A stretch of 39,527 bases of DNA from Bacilli bacterium (GTDB lineage: Bacteria; Bacillota_I; Bacilli_A; RFN20; CAG-826). The position numbers and the translations under genes were made by a program. The notes under the pieces were generated by a model. That model had not been told where the DNA came from and did not search any database. It worked only from the letters and a program-made list of their open reading frames with translations. Numbering within the stretch: the first letter of the stretch is position 1; each line of letters opens with the position of its first letter. The stretch spans positions 1-39,527 of the forward strand of contig JAGBLE010000019.1 of the NCBI GenBank assembly GCA_017635565.1. Reading direction: 5' to 3'. Shown here one piece after another: positions 29,539 to 36,576 of the stretch.

Positions 29539-32277
29539 ATGAAAAGAAAAACCAAATTTGGCGCCTTTACATTAGCCTTAGCTATGGGAGCAGGATTGCT
29601 CGTTGGCTGTGGCTCTAATGGCGGTGGCACAACTCCTGTAGTACCTGAAAAAGAAACAAGATATGTTTCTGTACCACAATCAAGTGATTATAGGGTCGAA
29701 GGAATTAACGCTGACGGCTATTTAGCAGGCGCAACAGTTTCTTTCACAGTTTCTCTTTTAAACACTGAGAAAGAAATTACTGCAGTTGGATACGATTCAA
29801 CTACATTAACAGAAAAAGAAACAGGTGGATATGAATTCGCTATGCCTGACAAAGACGTTAGACTCTTTGTTAATACAAGAACTGTTGAAAAGTATGTTTT
29901 AACACATACTGGAACACTCCAAGTTGATGGCGATCCAGTTACATTCACTCTTTCTTTAGGAACAGACCCAGTTACAGATGACTTCACTCTTGAAGCAGTC
30001 GAAGGTGCTGAACACGTTTCCATTAGTGGAGATCAAGTCACTGGTATTTCTGAAGGTGATGTTACTATTGCTGCAAAAATTGATGGTGAAGAAGTTGCAA
30101 GAGAATCAACTACAGTTGAAAGATCTGCTATTTACACCTTACGCGAAGCTATTGATGATGCTTGGGAAAACACTACAGATTTCGCTGATAACTCAAAATC
30201 AACAAAAACAGAAAAGAAATATAAGGTTCGCGCGAAAGTCGTTTTCATTGGATCAGTTTTCAAAGAAAAAGTTGAAATGCTCCTTGATGATGGAACCGCA
30301 ATTATTGACTATCAAGTTAAATCAAGTGCAGATATTACTGCCTTCACCGTTGGTGATGTTATTGAAATTGAAGAACCACTTCAAAACTATTTTGGTTTAA
30401 TTGAAATGTATTCTTCTGATGTCAAATATGTTACAAAGCTTGATGATGTCGAAATTACAGAAACAGCGTTCACAACATTAGCTGATGGTGCAGCTTATGA
30501 CGCTCTTTATAACAGCACCATGGTCAATGATGGTGAGCACAAAGTTACTCCTGTCACCCTTCAAGCAAAAACAAAAACCAAGAATCGTTATGAAGTTGTT
30601 GGCGCAACAAAAGGTTTGTTAGCTACAACAAAATCAGCAATTGATTTAGCATTTGAAGAAGGCGCTACTTATAATTTTAAAGGTTATTTATTAAACTGGA
30701 ATAGCAGTGAAAGTGCTCAATATTGTAACTTTATTGCTGTTAAACAAGAAGCCTTAGCGGCAACCTCTGTTACTCTTGATCAAGAAGGACCAATTGAATT
30801 ACGTATCAATAACGAAACTCAATTAACTTATACAACCGAACCTGCTGGTGCTGGAAAAGAAGTTACTTGGTCAGTTGAACCTGCTGGTGTCGTTACTGTT
30901 GAAAATGGTAAAGTTACCGCTGTTGCATCTGGTACAGCAACCGTTACTCTCACTGTTGATGGTCAAACCGATTCAGTCGAAGTTAAAGTTTTAGCCGGAC
31001 TTGTTCCTGCTACTGCTGCAACATTACCAGAAACATTAGCTCTCACTGTTGGTGATGAAGAAACATTAACTCCTGAAGTTACTCCAAGTGATACAACTGA
31101 CGAAGCTGTTTGGTCAGTTGAACCTGCTGGTGTCGTTACTGTTGAAAATGGTAAAGTTACCGCTGTTGCATCTGGTACAGCGACCGTTACAGTTAAATAT
31201 AACGATACAGTTTCTGCTTCTACAACCGTTACAGTTAAAGCTGTTGAAGGGACAACAATTGATGATCCATTAACTGCTGCTGAAGCACATACTGAAGGTT
31301 TGAAATTAAAACACCAAGGAACTAGTGAATTAGAATATTACATTACTGGTACAATCACAACCAATACAACCACAACTGGAAAATTGTTCGCAGTTTTAGA
31401 TGATGGCGAATTCACCCTTTATCAATTCACAAGACCATCAGATGAAATTATGGCGAAATTTGAAGTTGGTGCAAAAATCGTCATTAAAACAAAACTTTAT
31501 AGATACAATTCAACGATTGAAAACCCAAGCAATTCTGGTGAAGTAATTTCCATCGACAATTCTAAACCAACAATCATTAAGGTTGATGGTGCTACATCGA
31601 TGTTAGTTAACGAAACAAAAACATTAACTGCTACAGTTTATCCAGCATCATTGAATTTAACTGCTACATTCGAATCTTTGAATCCTGAAGTTGCAACCGT
31701 TACTAGCGAAGGCGCTGTTACTTCAGTCGCAGAAGGAACTGCTAAAATTAAGGTTAAAGCTGGAGAATTAGCTGTTGAACACACCATAGTTGTTACTGCT
31801 CCTCTTACTTCAGTTGCAAAATATACATTTACAAATGAAAAAGGTGGCGAAGCAACTGATGTCGCCAAAATATTAGAATGGTTCACAAAAGCATCTGGAG
31901 AAAATATTGTTTCATCGGTATCAGAACCTATCAAAATTTATCCTGGAGCGAATGGTGGAAGCGGTACCACTGCTTGGGAATCTGATAATATGTTGAAAAT
32001 TGGAACATCGAAGGCTGGTGGTGCTTTAACACTTAATTTAACACAAAATGTTAAAAAAATAGTTATCACTGGATATGCTTGGAAAAACACATTAGATGTT
32101 GATGTTAATGGCGTTCAAGTTAGTGGTGCTCTTGCTGAAAATCTTGCTACCAAAGCAAATGTTGAAGCAGGCAATGTTGGTTCAGTTGAATTTACACTTG
32201 GAACCGCAAGTAAGGCTCTTACTATTGCCACAACAAATACTGCTCTTGTTATCACAGCCATTGAATTCTTTGCCTAA
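29539..32277 (+). CDS. Lipoprotein with OB-fold-like domains and three Big_2 Ig-like domains
   Basis: The 912-residue surface lipoprotein has a lipobox LVGC followed by a Gly/Thr linker. I read two OB-fold-like segments at about 224-303 (YKVRAKVVFIGSVF, VGDVIEIEEPL) and 599-674 (YYITGTITTNTTTTGKLFAV). Three bacterial Ig-like group 2 domains lie at about 407-487, 490-567 and 676-754, with endings like VTVENGKVTAVASGTATV. A C-terminal beta-rich domain of about 150 residues follows. No catalytic motif is evident, so nucleic-acid or polysaccharide binding is the likely type of role. I start at ATG 29539 behind GGGGGGCT; ATG 29521 lies before that site. It is the last gene of the operon, before a terminator. 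Confidence 0.82.
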   Translation: MKRKTKFGAFTLALAMGAGLLVGCGSNGGGTTPVVPEKETRYVSVPQSSDYRVEGINADGYLAGATVSFTVSLLNTEKEITAVGYDSTTLTEKETGGYEFAMPDKDVRLFVNTRTVEKYVLTHTGTLQVDGDPVTFTLSLGTDPVTDDFTLEAVEGAEHVSISGDQVTGISEGDVTIAAKIDGEEVARESTTVERSAIYTLREAIDDAWENTTDFADNSKSTKTEKKYKVRAKVVFIGSVFKEKVEMLLDDGTAIIDYQVKSSADITAFTVGDVIEIEEPLQNYFGLIEMYSSDVKYVTKLDDVEITETAFTTLADGAAYDALYNSTMVNDGEHKVTPVTLQAKTKTKNRYEVVGATKGLLATTKSAIDLAFEEGATYNFKGYLLNWNSSESAQYCNFIAVKQEALAATSVTLDQEGPIELRINNETQLTYTTEPAGAGKEVTWSVEPAGVVTVENGKVTAVASGTATVTLTVDGQTDSVEVKVLAGLVPATAATLPETLALTVGDEETLTPEVTPSDTTDEAVWSVEPAGVVTVENGKVTAVASGTATVTVKYNDTVSASTTVTVKAVEGTTIDDPLTAAEAHTEGLKLKHQGTSELEYYITGTITTNTTTTGKLFAVLDDGEFTLYQFTRPSDEIMAKFEVGAKIVIKTKLYRYNSTIENPSNSGEVISIDNSKPTIIKVDGATSMLVNETKTLTATVYPASLNLTATFESLNPEVATVTSEGAVTSVAEGTAKIKVKAGELAVEHTIVVTAPLTSVAKYTFTNEKGGEATDVAKILEWFTKASGENIVSSVSEPIKIYPGANGGSGTTAWESDNMLKIGTSKAGGALTLNLTQNVKKIVITGYAWKNTLDVDVNGVQVSGALAENLATKANVEAGNVGSVEFTLGTASKALTIATTNTALVITAIEFFA
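30868..31190 (+). repeat. 80-bp direct repeat (79/80) inside the Big_2 lipoprotein gene
   Basis: Bases 30868-30947 and 31111-31190 are identical except for one A/G difference. They are 243 bases (81 codons) apart and encode the same WSVEPAGVVTVENGKVTAVA segment in successive Big_2 domains. Synonymous codons are identical too, so the copies are recent or kept alike by recombination. Confidence 0.95.
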
Positions 32278-32298
32278 TTCAAAATCACATATAGACTA

Positions 32299-32320
32299 GG
32301 GGCGCGAAAGCGCTCCTTTT
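32299..32320 (+). terminator. Terminator of the ABC transporter/nuclease operon
   Basis: GGGGCGC pairs with GCGCTCC (one G-T) around GAAA, followed by TTTT. It is the most GC-rich stem in this AT-rich region and lies 22 bases after the stop. Confidence 0.88.
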
Positions 32321-32351
32321 CTATTGGGGGAAATTGTGTTAGTCTTTTTAT

Positions 32352-33515
32352 ATGAAATATAAGAATAAATTAGTTAGAACTTTATCTTTATTGGTTATTA
32401 TTCTTTCTTCTTGTAATAAAGAAGTTATTGTTCCTAAAGAAGTAAGTGTTATTAATGATGAATTGCCATCATCTTTATCAATTCATACAGAAGAACAAAA
32501 AGAATTATTAGAATCAGAAGATCCTGCTTATTTAATTGAGAATAATTCTGCTTCTTTCGGGAGAATGTCAAATTCAAAACCTCTTCCAGTTTCTTTATCT
32601 TGGAAAGAAGAAAATGATATTGATCAGGCTGCGGATGAATATGTTATCAAAATTAGTGAATCAAGTGATTTAAGTAATCCGCTTATCTATAAGGCTAAAG
32701 AAACAACTTTTGATGTATATAACTTAAAAATTAATACCCAATATTATTATTCAGTTAGTTCTAATCATTCTGGTCATTATTTTAGTAGCGAAATTAATGA
32801 TTTCATTATTGAAGAATCAGCTCCAAGAAATTTATTTATTGAAGGAGTAGAGAATTGTCGTGATTTAGGCGGATGGAATATTGGTGAAGGAAGAACGTAT
32901 AAACAAGGGATGATATATCGAACCGCACAATTTAATTATGGTGGTGGACTTAATACATTTATCTCTGAACCTACTAGTTATGGGAAAAGTGTTCTCGTTG
33001 ATGAATTAAAAATCAAAACTGATATTGATTTAAGAAGAACAGTGGCGTTTGATGGAGAAGATGAAGTAAATGGAATATCTTCTTCTCCTCTTGGTAATGA
33101 AGTTAAATATGTTTCTGCTCCGATGTATTACGGAAGAAAAAATATTTTTACTCAAGAAGAAAACATCGATTCGATTAAATTGTTCTTTTCTACTTTAGCA
33201 GATGAATCTAATTATCCAATTGCTTTCCATTGCTTAAGAGGAACTGATCGAACTGGGGCTCTTGCTTATGTTATTGGCGCTCTTGTTGGAATGAATGAAG
33301 AAGATTTATTACTTGACTATTTGTTTTCCGATTTAGCAAATATCTCTACTCCGGTAAAAAAGAGTACGATTGATGGTGATGATTTTTATATTAAAGGTAT
33401 TCAAAATAGCGATGGTGATACTTTATCAATAAAAGCAAAGAATTATTTGATGAACACTGTTGGGGTAAGTGAAGATACATTAAATAAAATAATAGATATC
33501 CTTGTGGAGGAATAA
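32352..33515 (+). CDS. Lipoprotein tyrosine phosphatase with Fn3-like domain
   Basis: The 387-residue lipoprotein has a lipobox ILSSC. An N-terminal beta-rich segment at about 75-155 resembles a fibronectin type III domain (PVSLSWKEENDID, INTQYYYSVSSN). The rest is a tyrosine/dual-specificity phosphatase of the Y_phosphatase3 type. It has NCRDLGGW, an IDLRR segment supplying a likely general-acid region, and the active-site loop HCLRGTDRTG with Cys294 and Arg300 in C-x5-R spacing. Most relatives have GKDRTG or similar at the loop. Being outside the cell, its substrate may be host or community phosphoproteins or a phosphorylated small molecule. No ribosome-binding site is visible. The next gene starts two bases after the stop. 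Confidence 0.85.
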   Translation: MKYKNKLVRTLSLLVIILSSCNKEVIVPKEVSVINDELPSSLSIHTEEQKELLESEDPAYLIENNSASFGRMSNSKPLPVSLSWKEENDIDQAADEYVIKISESSDLSNPLIYKAKETTFDVYNLKINTQYYYSVSSNHSGHYFSSEINDFIIEESAPRNLFIEGVENCRDLGGWNIGEGRTYKQGMIYRTAQFNYGGGLNTFISEPTSYGKSVLVDELKIKTDIDLRRTVAFDGEDEVNGISSSPLGNEVKYVSAPMYYGRKNIFTQEENIDSIKLFFSTLADESNYPIAFHCLRGTDRTGALAYVIGALVGMNEEDLLLDYLFSDLANISTPVKKSTIDGDDFYIKGIQNSDGDTLSIKAKNYLMNTVGVSEDTLNKIIDILVEE

Positions 33516-33517
33516 AT

Positions 33518-34066
33518 ATGAAGGTTCTTATTTTATATGCAGATGGATTTGAAGATGTCGAAGCGATTGCAACTCGCGATGTTCTTGTTAGAGCGGGAAT
33601 TGATGTTTACGACGCAAAAATTAGTGAAGATAGGGAATTAGTCACTTCAAGTCATAAATTGTCTCTAAGTGGCTTTTTAAGCCCAAGAAATATCAATGCT
33701 AATGAATTTGACGCACTCATCCTTCCAGGAGGAAGTGTTGGAGTTAATAATTTATTAAAAAGTGAATTAGTGGATTCTTTAGTTCAAGAGTTTTATAGAC
33801 TTAACAAGTTGGTGTGTGCAATATGCGCTGCTCCAATGGTGCTTGGTAAAAATAGTCTTCTTAAAAATAGAAGATATACATGTTATCCAGGATGCAACGA
33901 AGGATTAGATGGAATATATACCGGAGAAGAAGTAGCGGTTTCCGATAATATCGTTACTGGTCGAAGCATGCTTTTTAGCGTTCCATTCGGCTTAAAAATT
34001 ATTGAATTATTAATTTCTGAAGAAGAAAGCAAAAGAATATATCGTCAAATCGCTGGTTTAAAATAA
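33518..34066 (+). CDS. DJ-1/PfpI family protein
   Basis: The 182-residue protein is of the DJ-1/PfpI (YajL/ThiJ-like) superfamily. The nucleophile elbow is CAICAAP with reactive Cys103, the partnering acid is Glu15 (GFEDVEA), and LPGGSVG and NIVTGRS are typical. The family includes stress-response, glyoxalase-like and deglycase-candidate activities, and the precise reaction cannot be assigned. GTGGAGGA lies before ATG 33518, inside the end of the phosphatase gene. That two-gene arrangement suggests co-expression, though no functional link is obvious. Confidence 0.92.
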   Translation: MKVLILYADGFEDVEAIATRDVLVRAGIDVYDAKISEDRELVTSSHKLSLSGFLSPRNINANEFDALILPGGSVGVNNLLKSELVDSLVQEFYRLNKLVCAICAAPMVLGKNSLLKNRRYTCYPGCNEGLDGIYTGEEVAVSDNIVTGRSMLFSVPFGLKIIELLISEEESKRIYRQIAGLK

Positions 34067-34073
34067 TGTTCTG

Positions 34074-34105
34074 AATTCGAATGTATCAGGTGATACAACC
34101 GAATT
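34074..34105. promoter_or_regulatory. Nested palindrome, possible operator
   Basis: A perfect 16-base palindrome, TGTATCAGGTGATACA (34082-34097), is enclosed by AATTCG/CGAATT (34074-34079 with 34100-34105). No T-run follows, so it is a poor terminator; its symmetry suits a dimeric repressor. It lies upstream of the candidate promoter for the DUF1846 gene. Confidence 0.5.
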
Positions 34106-34134
34106 ATAAAATATTAAAAAATATTCACATTTTC

Positions 34135-34162
34135 TTGAAATTGAGAAATTGAGATTATATCT
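34135..34162 (+). promoter_or_regulatory. Candidate promoter of the DUF1846 gene
   Basis: TTGAAA (34135-34140), a 16-base spacer and TATATC (34157-34162). The predicted start is only about six to eight bases before ATG 34176, and no ribosome-binding site is present. Confidence 0.4.
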
Positions 34163-34175
34163 TTTTTACATAAGT

Positions 34176-35663
34176 ATGAAAACTCCATTTAATAATCAAA
34201 AATATTTAAGAATACAAAGAGAAAACATCCTTAAGAGAATTTCTCGCTTTGGAGATAAACTCTACCTCGAATTCGGTGGAAAACTTTTTGATGATTATCA
34301 TGCGAGTAGAGTACTACCTGGCTTTAAAAGCGACTCAAAACTTCAAATGTTATTAGGCATTAAAAACAAGGTTGAAGTCGTTGTTGTTGTTAACGCGAAT
34401 GACATTTCTTCAAACAAAGTTAGAAACGATACTTTAATCACTTATCAAGAAGAAGTTGAAAGACTGATTGATACTTATCGTGAAGTCGGCTTATTTGTCA
34501 GTAGTGTTGTTATTTCTTTCTACGAAAGTGGAGTTTCTGTTGATAATTTTATTAAGAAACTTGAAAATAACGGTTTAAATGTATATCACCATTACAAAAT
34601 AAATGGATATCCTCACAATATCCCACTTATTCTTTCGGATGAAGGACTTGGTAAAAACGAATATATTAAAACCTCAAAACCATTAGTGGTTGTTACTGCC
34701 CCTGGACCAGGAAGTGGAAAAATGGCGACTTGTTTAAGCCAGTTATATCATGAAAACAAAAATGGAATTAGAGCGGGATACGCTAAATATGAGACATTCC
34801 CTGTTTGGAATTTGCCACTGAATCATCCTGTTAATTTAGCATACGAAGCCGCAACAGTCGATTTAGCGGATGTTAATATGATTGATCCATATCACTTAGA
34901 AAAATATGGAGTTACAACCGTTAACTATAATCGTGATATCGAAGTCTTCCCATTACTTAAAAATATTTTTGAACATATTTATGGAGAATCTCCTTATTTC
35001 TCTCCAACTGATATGGGAGTTAATATGATTGGATTCGCTATTGATGATGAGAAAAATGTCATTGAAGCGTGTAATTGTGAAATCATTAGAAGATATTATC
35101 AAACCGAAAAGAACGTCTATCTTGGAAGGTTCAAAGATGAAACCATTGATAAGATGGATATGCTCATTAATAAAGCTGGCCTTTCTGTTAATTCAAGAAA
35201 AAGTGTGGCAGCTTGCATGAAAGTTGCTGAACAAACTGGTGAACCAAGTGTCGCAATTGAATTGCCTAATGGAAAAATCATTACAGGTCATCGCAGCCCT
35301 CTTTTTGGAGCGTGTGCTGCTGCTTTACTTAATACGATTAAGCATTTAGCAAAAATCGATAAAGAGATGTACCTATTAATGCCGGTTGTTCTCGAACCAA
35401 TTAAAGAACTCAAAACCAATTACTTACACAGAAGTAATACTAGACTTAGAGCAGAAGAAGTTCTCTTAGCTCTTTCCATTCAATCGAGAACTAATCCTCT
35501 TGCAGAGCTAGCAATGAAACAACTTCCAAAACTTGTTGGATGTGAAGCTCATAGTAGCACAATCCTTTCTGAAGCCGACTTAGGAACATTGACTCGACTC
35601 GGAATTAGAGTAACCGAAGAGCCAATTTCCTATAAGAAGAAGTTATATACAAATAATCAATAA
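34176..35663 (+). CDS. DUF1846 family protein
   Basis: The 495-residue protein matches the DUF1846 family throughout, with the signature RISRFGDKLYLEFGGKLFDDYHASRVLPGF near the start (shown here in part: KLYLEFGGKLFDDYHASRVL), then VVVTAPGPGSGKMATCLSQL and GANMIG-like TDMGVNMIGFAID. The APGPGSGK stretch looks like a phosphate-binding loop and suggests nucleotide or phosphosubstrate binding. The family's biochemical role is not established to my knowledge. I start at ATG 34176 (MKTPFNNQKYL), where family homology begins; an upstream TTG at 34149 would add residues lying over the promoter. A terminator follows the stop closely. Confidence 0.9.
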   Translation: MKTPFNNQKYLRIQRENILKRISRFGDKLYLEFGGKLFDDYHASRVLPGFKSDSKLQMLLGIKNKVEVVVVVNANDISSNKVRNDTLITYQEEVERLIDTYREVGLFVSSVVISFYESGVSVDNFIKKLENNGLNVYHHYKINGYPHNIPLILSDEGLGKNEYIKTSKPLVVVTAPGPGSGKMATCLSQLYHENKNGIRAGYAKYETFPVWNLPLNHPVNLAYEAATVDLADVNMIDPYHLEKYGVTTVNYNRDIEVFPLLKNIFEHIYGESPYFSPTDMGVNMIGFAIDDEKNVIEACNCEIIRRYYQTEKNVYLGRFKDETIDKMDMLINKAGLSVNSRKSVAACMKVAEQTGEPSVAIELPNGKIITGHRSPLFGACAAALLNTIKHLAKIDKEMYLLMPVVLEPIKELKTNYLHRSNTRLRAEEVLLALSIQSRTNPLAELAMKQLPKLVGCEAHSSTILSEADLGTLTRLGIRVTEEPISYKKKLYTNNQ

Positions 35664-35666
35664 TTG

Positions 35667-35690
35667 AACGCTTGAAATATAGCGTTTTTT
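35667..35690 (+). terminator. Terminator after the DUF1846 gene
   Basis: AACGCT pairs with AGCGTT around an eight-base loop and is followed by TTTT. It starts four bases after the stop. Confidence 0.82.
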
Positions 35691-35704
35691 ATATCAAGAA
35701 AAAA

Positions 35705-35805
35705 TGTGGAAAACTTCATCCACATATTTATATTATTATATTTCTATTTAATTAATACTATACGTACTACTTAAATATAAATATAGTGGATGTTTTTGTG
35801 GATAA
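35705..35805. promoter_or_regulatory. Cluster of DnaA-box-like 9-mers around an AT-rich stretch
   Basis: TGTGGATAA at 35797-35805 is a perfect DnaA box on the complementary reading. TGTGGAAAA (35705-35713) and TCATCCACA (35716-35724) each differ by one base and face each other; AGTGGATGT (35785-35793) is a weaker match. About 60 almost pure A/T bases lie between the groups. Neither dnaA nor dnaN is in the window, so a DnaA-regulated promoter or titration site is as likely as an origin. Confidence 0.45.
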
Positions 35806-35815
35806 AAAATTTCTA

Positions 35816-35845
35816 TTGATTTTATTATTTTTTGCTTGCTACTAT
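35816..35845 (+). promoter_or_regulatory. Promoter of the small unidentified gene
   Basis: TTGATT (35816-35821), an 18-base spacer and extended TGCTACTAT with TACTAT at 35840-35845. The predicted start near 35852 is about five bases before ATG 35857. Confidence 0.55.
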
Positions 35846-35856
35846 TGAAGCACGTT

Positions 35857-36234
35857 ATGACAAGAAGAAAACCAAAAATCATTAATCAAACTAGAATCAA
35901 GAACGCGATTGATTCTCTGCCTAATCCAATGTATGACAAGAAACACGACTTAACTATTTATATTGTTGGCAAAGCAAGAAGCAATCAAAGCCGCGTTGAT
36001 CATATTGCGGAATATGGTCACGATTTGAAAGTAAGAGATATCGAGTCTATTCCTAACGAACTAAATAATTATCTTCTTTTCAAAAAAAATTCGGCATATA
36101 AAAGCACATTCAATTATTATTTGAAGAGGAAAGGAAAAAGCAAAGGACTTATTAAAGTTTCGATACGTATATCTGAAGTCAATCCAAGAATCGCCTGGAT
36201 TAAGACAATATTTATCACTTACAACATAAAATAA
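35857..36234 (+). CDS. Small basic protein, possibly BECR-fold nuclease
   Basis: I do not recognise this 125-residue protein with confidence. It begins MTRRKPKIINQ, is rich in Lys and Arg, and has RVDHIAEYGHD, a YYLKRKGKSKG turn and a closing IAWIKTIFITYNIK strand. The order, a His-containing helix, an IP-x-x segment, then beta strands with a YY-x-x-R motif, recalls the barnase/EndoU/colicin/RelE-like (BECR, including phage-associated PBECR) nuclease fold. That resemblance is from pattern only. A TTG at 35836 would add seven residues but sits inside the promoter. The gene stands alone, with DnaA-box-like sites in front and a small RNA gene directly behind. Confidence 0.6.
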   Translation: MTRRKPKIINQTRIKNAIDSLPNPMYDKKHDLTIYIVGKARSNQSRVDHIAEYGHDLKVRDIESIPNELNNYLLFKKNSAYKSTFNYYLKRKGKSKGLIKVSIRISEVNPRIAWIKTIFITYNIK

Positions 36235-36270
36235 CTTACCAATTATATCAAAACGATGATATAGTTATAT

Positions 36271-36391
36271 TGTCAGAGGTGGAGAACCAGTGTGCGACCA
36301 CGGCGCGTCTCTAATGAGATGGATGGCAGCGATCCAGAATGTTAACTGCTCTGGCTGACAAACAATTAGTGTCCTATTAAGGACATTTTTT
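36271..36391 (+). ncRNA. Structured small RNA of unknown family with terminator
   Basis: A GC-richer block of about 90 bases is closed by TGTCAG/CTGACA (36271-36276 with 36355-36360). Inside are GTGG/CCAC (36279-36282 with 36298-36301), TCTC/GAGA (36308-36311 with 36316-36319) and GGAT/ATCC (36321-36324 with 36332-36335, loop GGCAGCG). A terminator follows: TGTCCT/AGGACA (36370-36375 with 36380-36385) and six T. A TATAGT -10 at 36260-36265 places the transcript start on the closing stem. No open frame is present. It does not match SRP, 6S, T-box or other families I can recall. A riboswitch or attenuator is possible, but it ends before the next promoter. Confidence 0.6.
36370..36391 (+). terminator. 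Terminator of the small RNA
   Basis: Six-base stem TGTCCT/AGGACA, four-base loop, then six T. Confidence 0.85.
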
Positions 36392-36423
36392 GTTTGATAA
36401 AATCAACATTTATTCTTTTATCG

Positions 36424-36452
36424 TTGTTGATACAATTATTAATTGATACAAT
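36424..36452 (+). promoter_or_regulatory. Promoter of the riboswitch-ATPase transcript
   Basis: TTGTTG (36424-36429), exactly 17 bases, then TACAAT (36447-36452). The expected start near 36459 lies just before the riboswitch. Confidence 0.65.
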
Positions 36453-36464
36453 TAATCTGTTAAT

Positions 36465-36550
36465 CCAAACGGGGAGTAGCAAATCTATGAATTCGTCAAG
36501 ACGATAGTATCACTATCCGGATCATGGACCGATGAGGAGCAAGACCTTTG
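36465..36550 (+). promoter_or_regulatory. yybP-ykoY (Mn2+) riboswitch
   Basis: The 5' conserved GGGGAGTAGC (36471-36480) and the 3' GAGCAAGACCTTTG (36537-36550) are the hallmarks of the yybP-ykoY family. They are joined by P1 pairing CAAA(c)GG with CCTTTG. The CCGGATCATGGACCGATGAG part supplies the second loop region. The family senses Mn2+ and commonly raises expression of metal exporters. No intrinsic terminator lies before the gene; a weak hairpin at 36555-36570 covers the AAGGAG site, so control of translation is more likely. Confidence 0.85.
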
Positions 36551-36576
36551 TATTACTTTTCCGAAGGAGTTTTTAT

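Noticed and set aside
36271-36360. SRP RNA, 6S RNA, T-box or lysine riboswitch
   Set aside because: The conserved SRP GGAAG...AGCAG loop, the T-box GGTGG-ACCGCG pairing and the other family signatures are absent.
36532-36576. Earlier ATG start for the P-type ATPase
   Set aside because: It lies within the conserved 3' part of the riboswitch; ATG 36577 has AAGGAG at proper spacing and begins the family homology.
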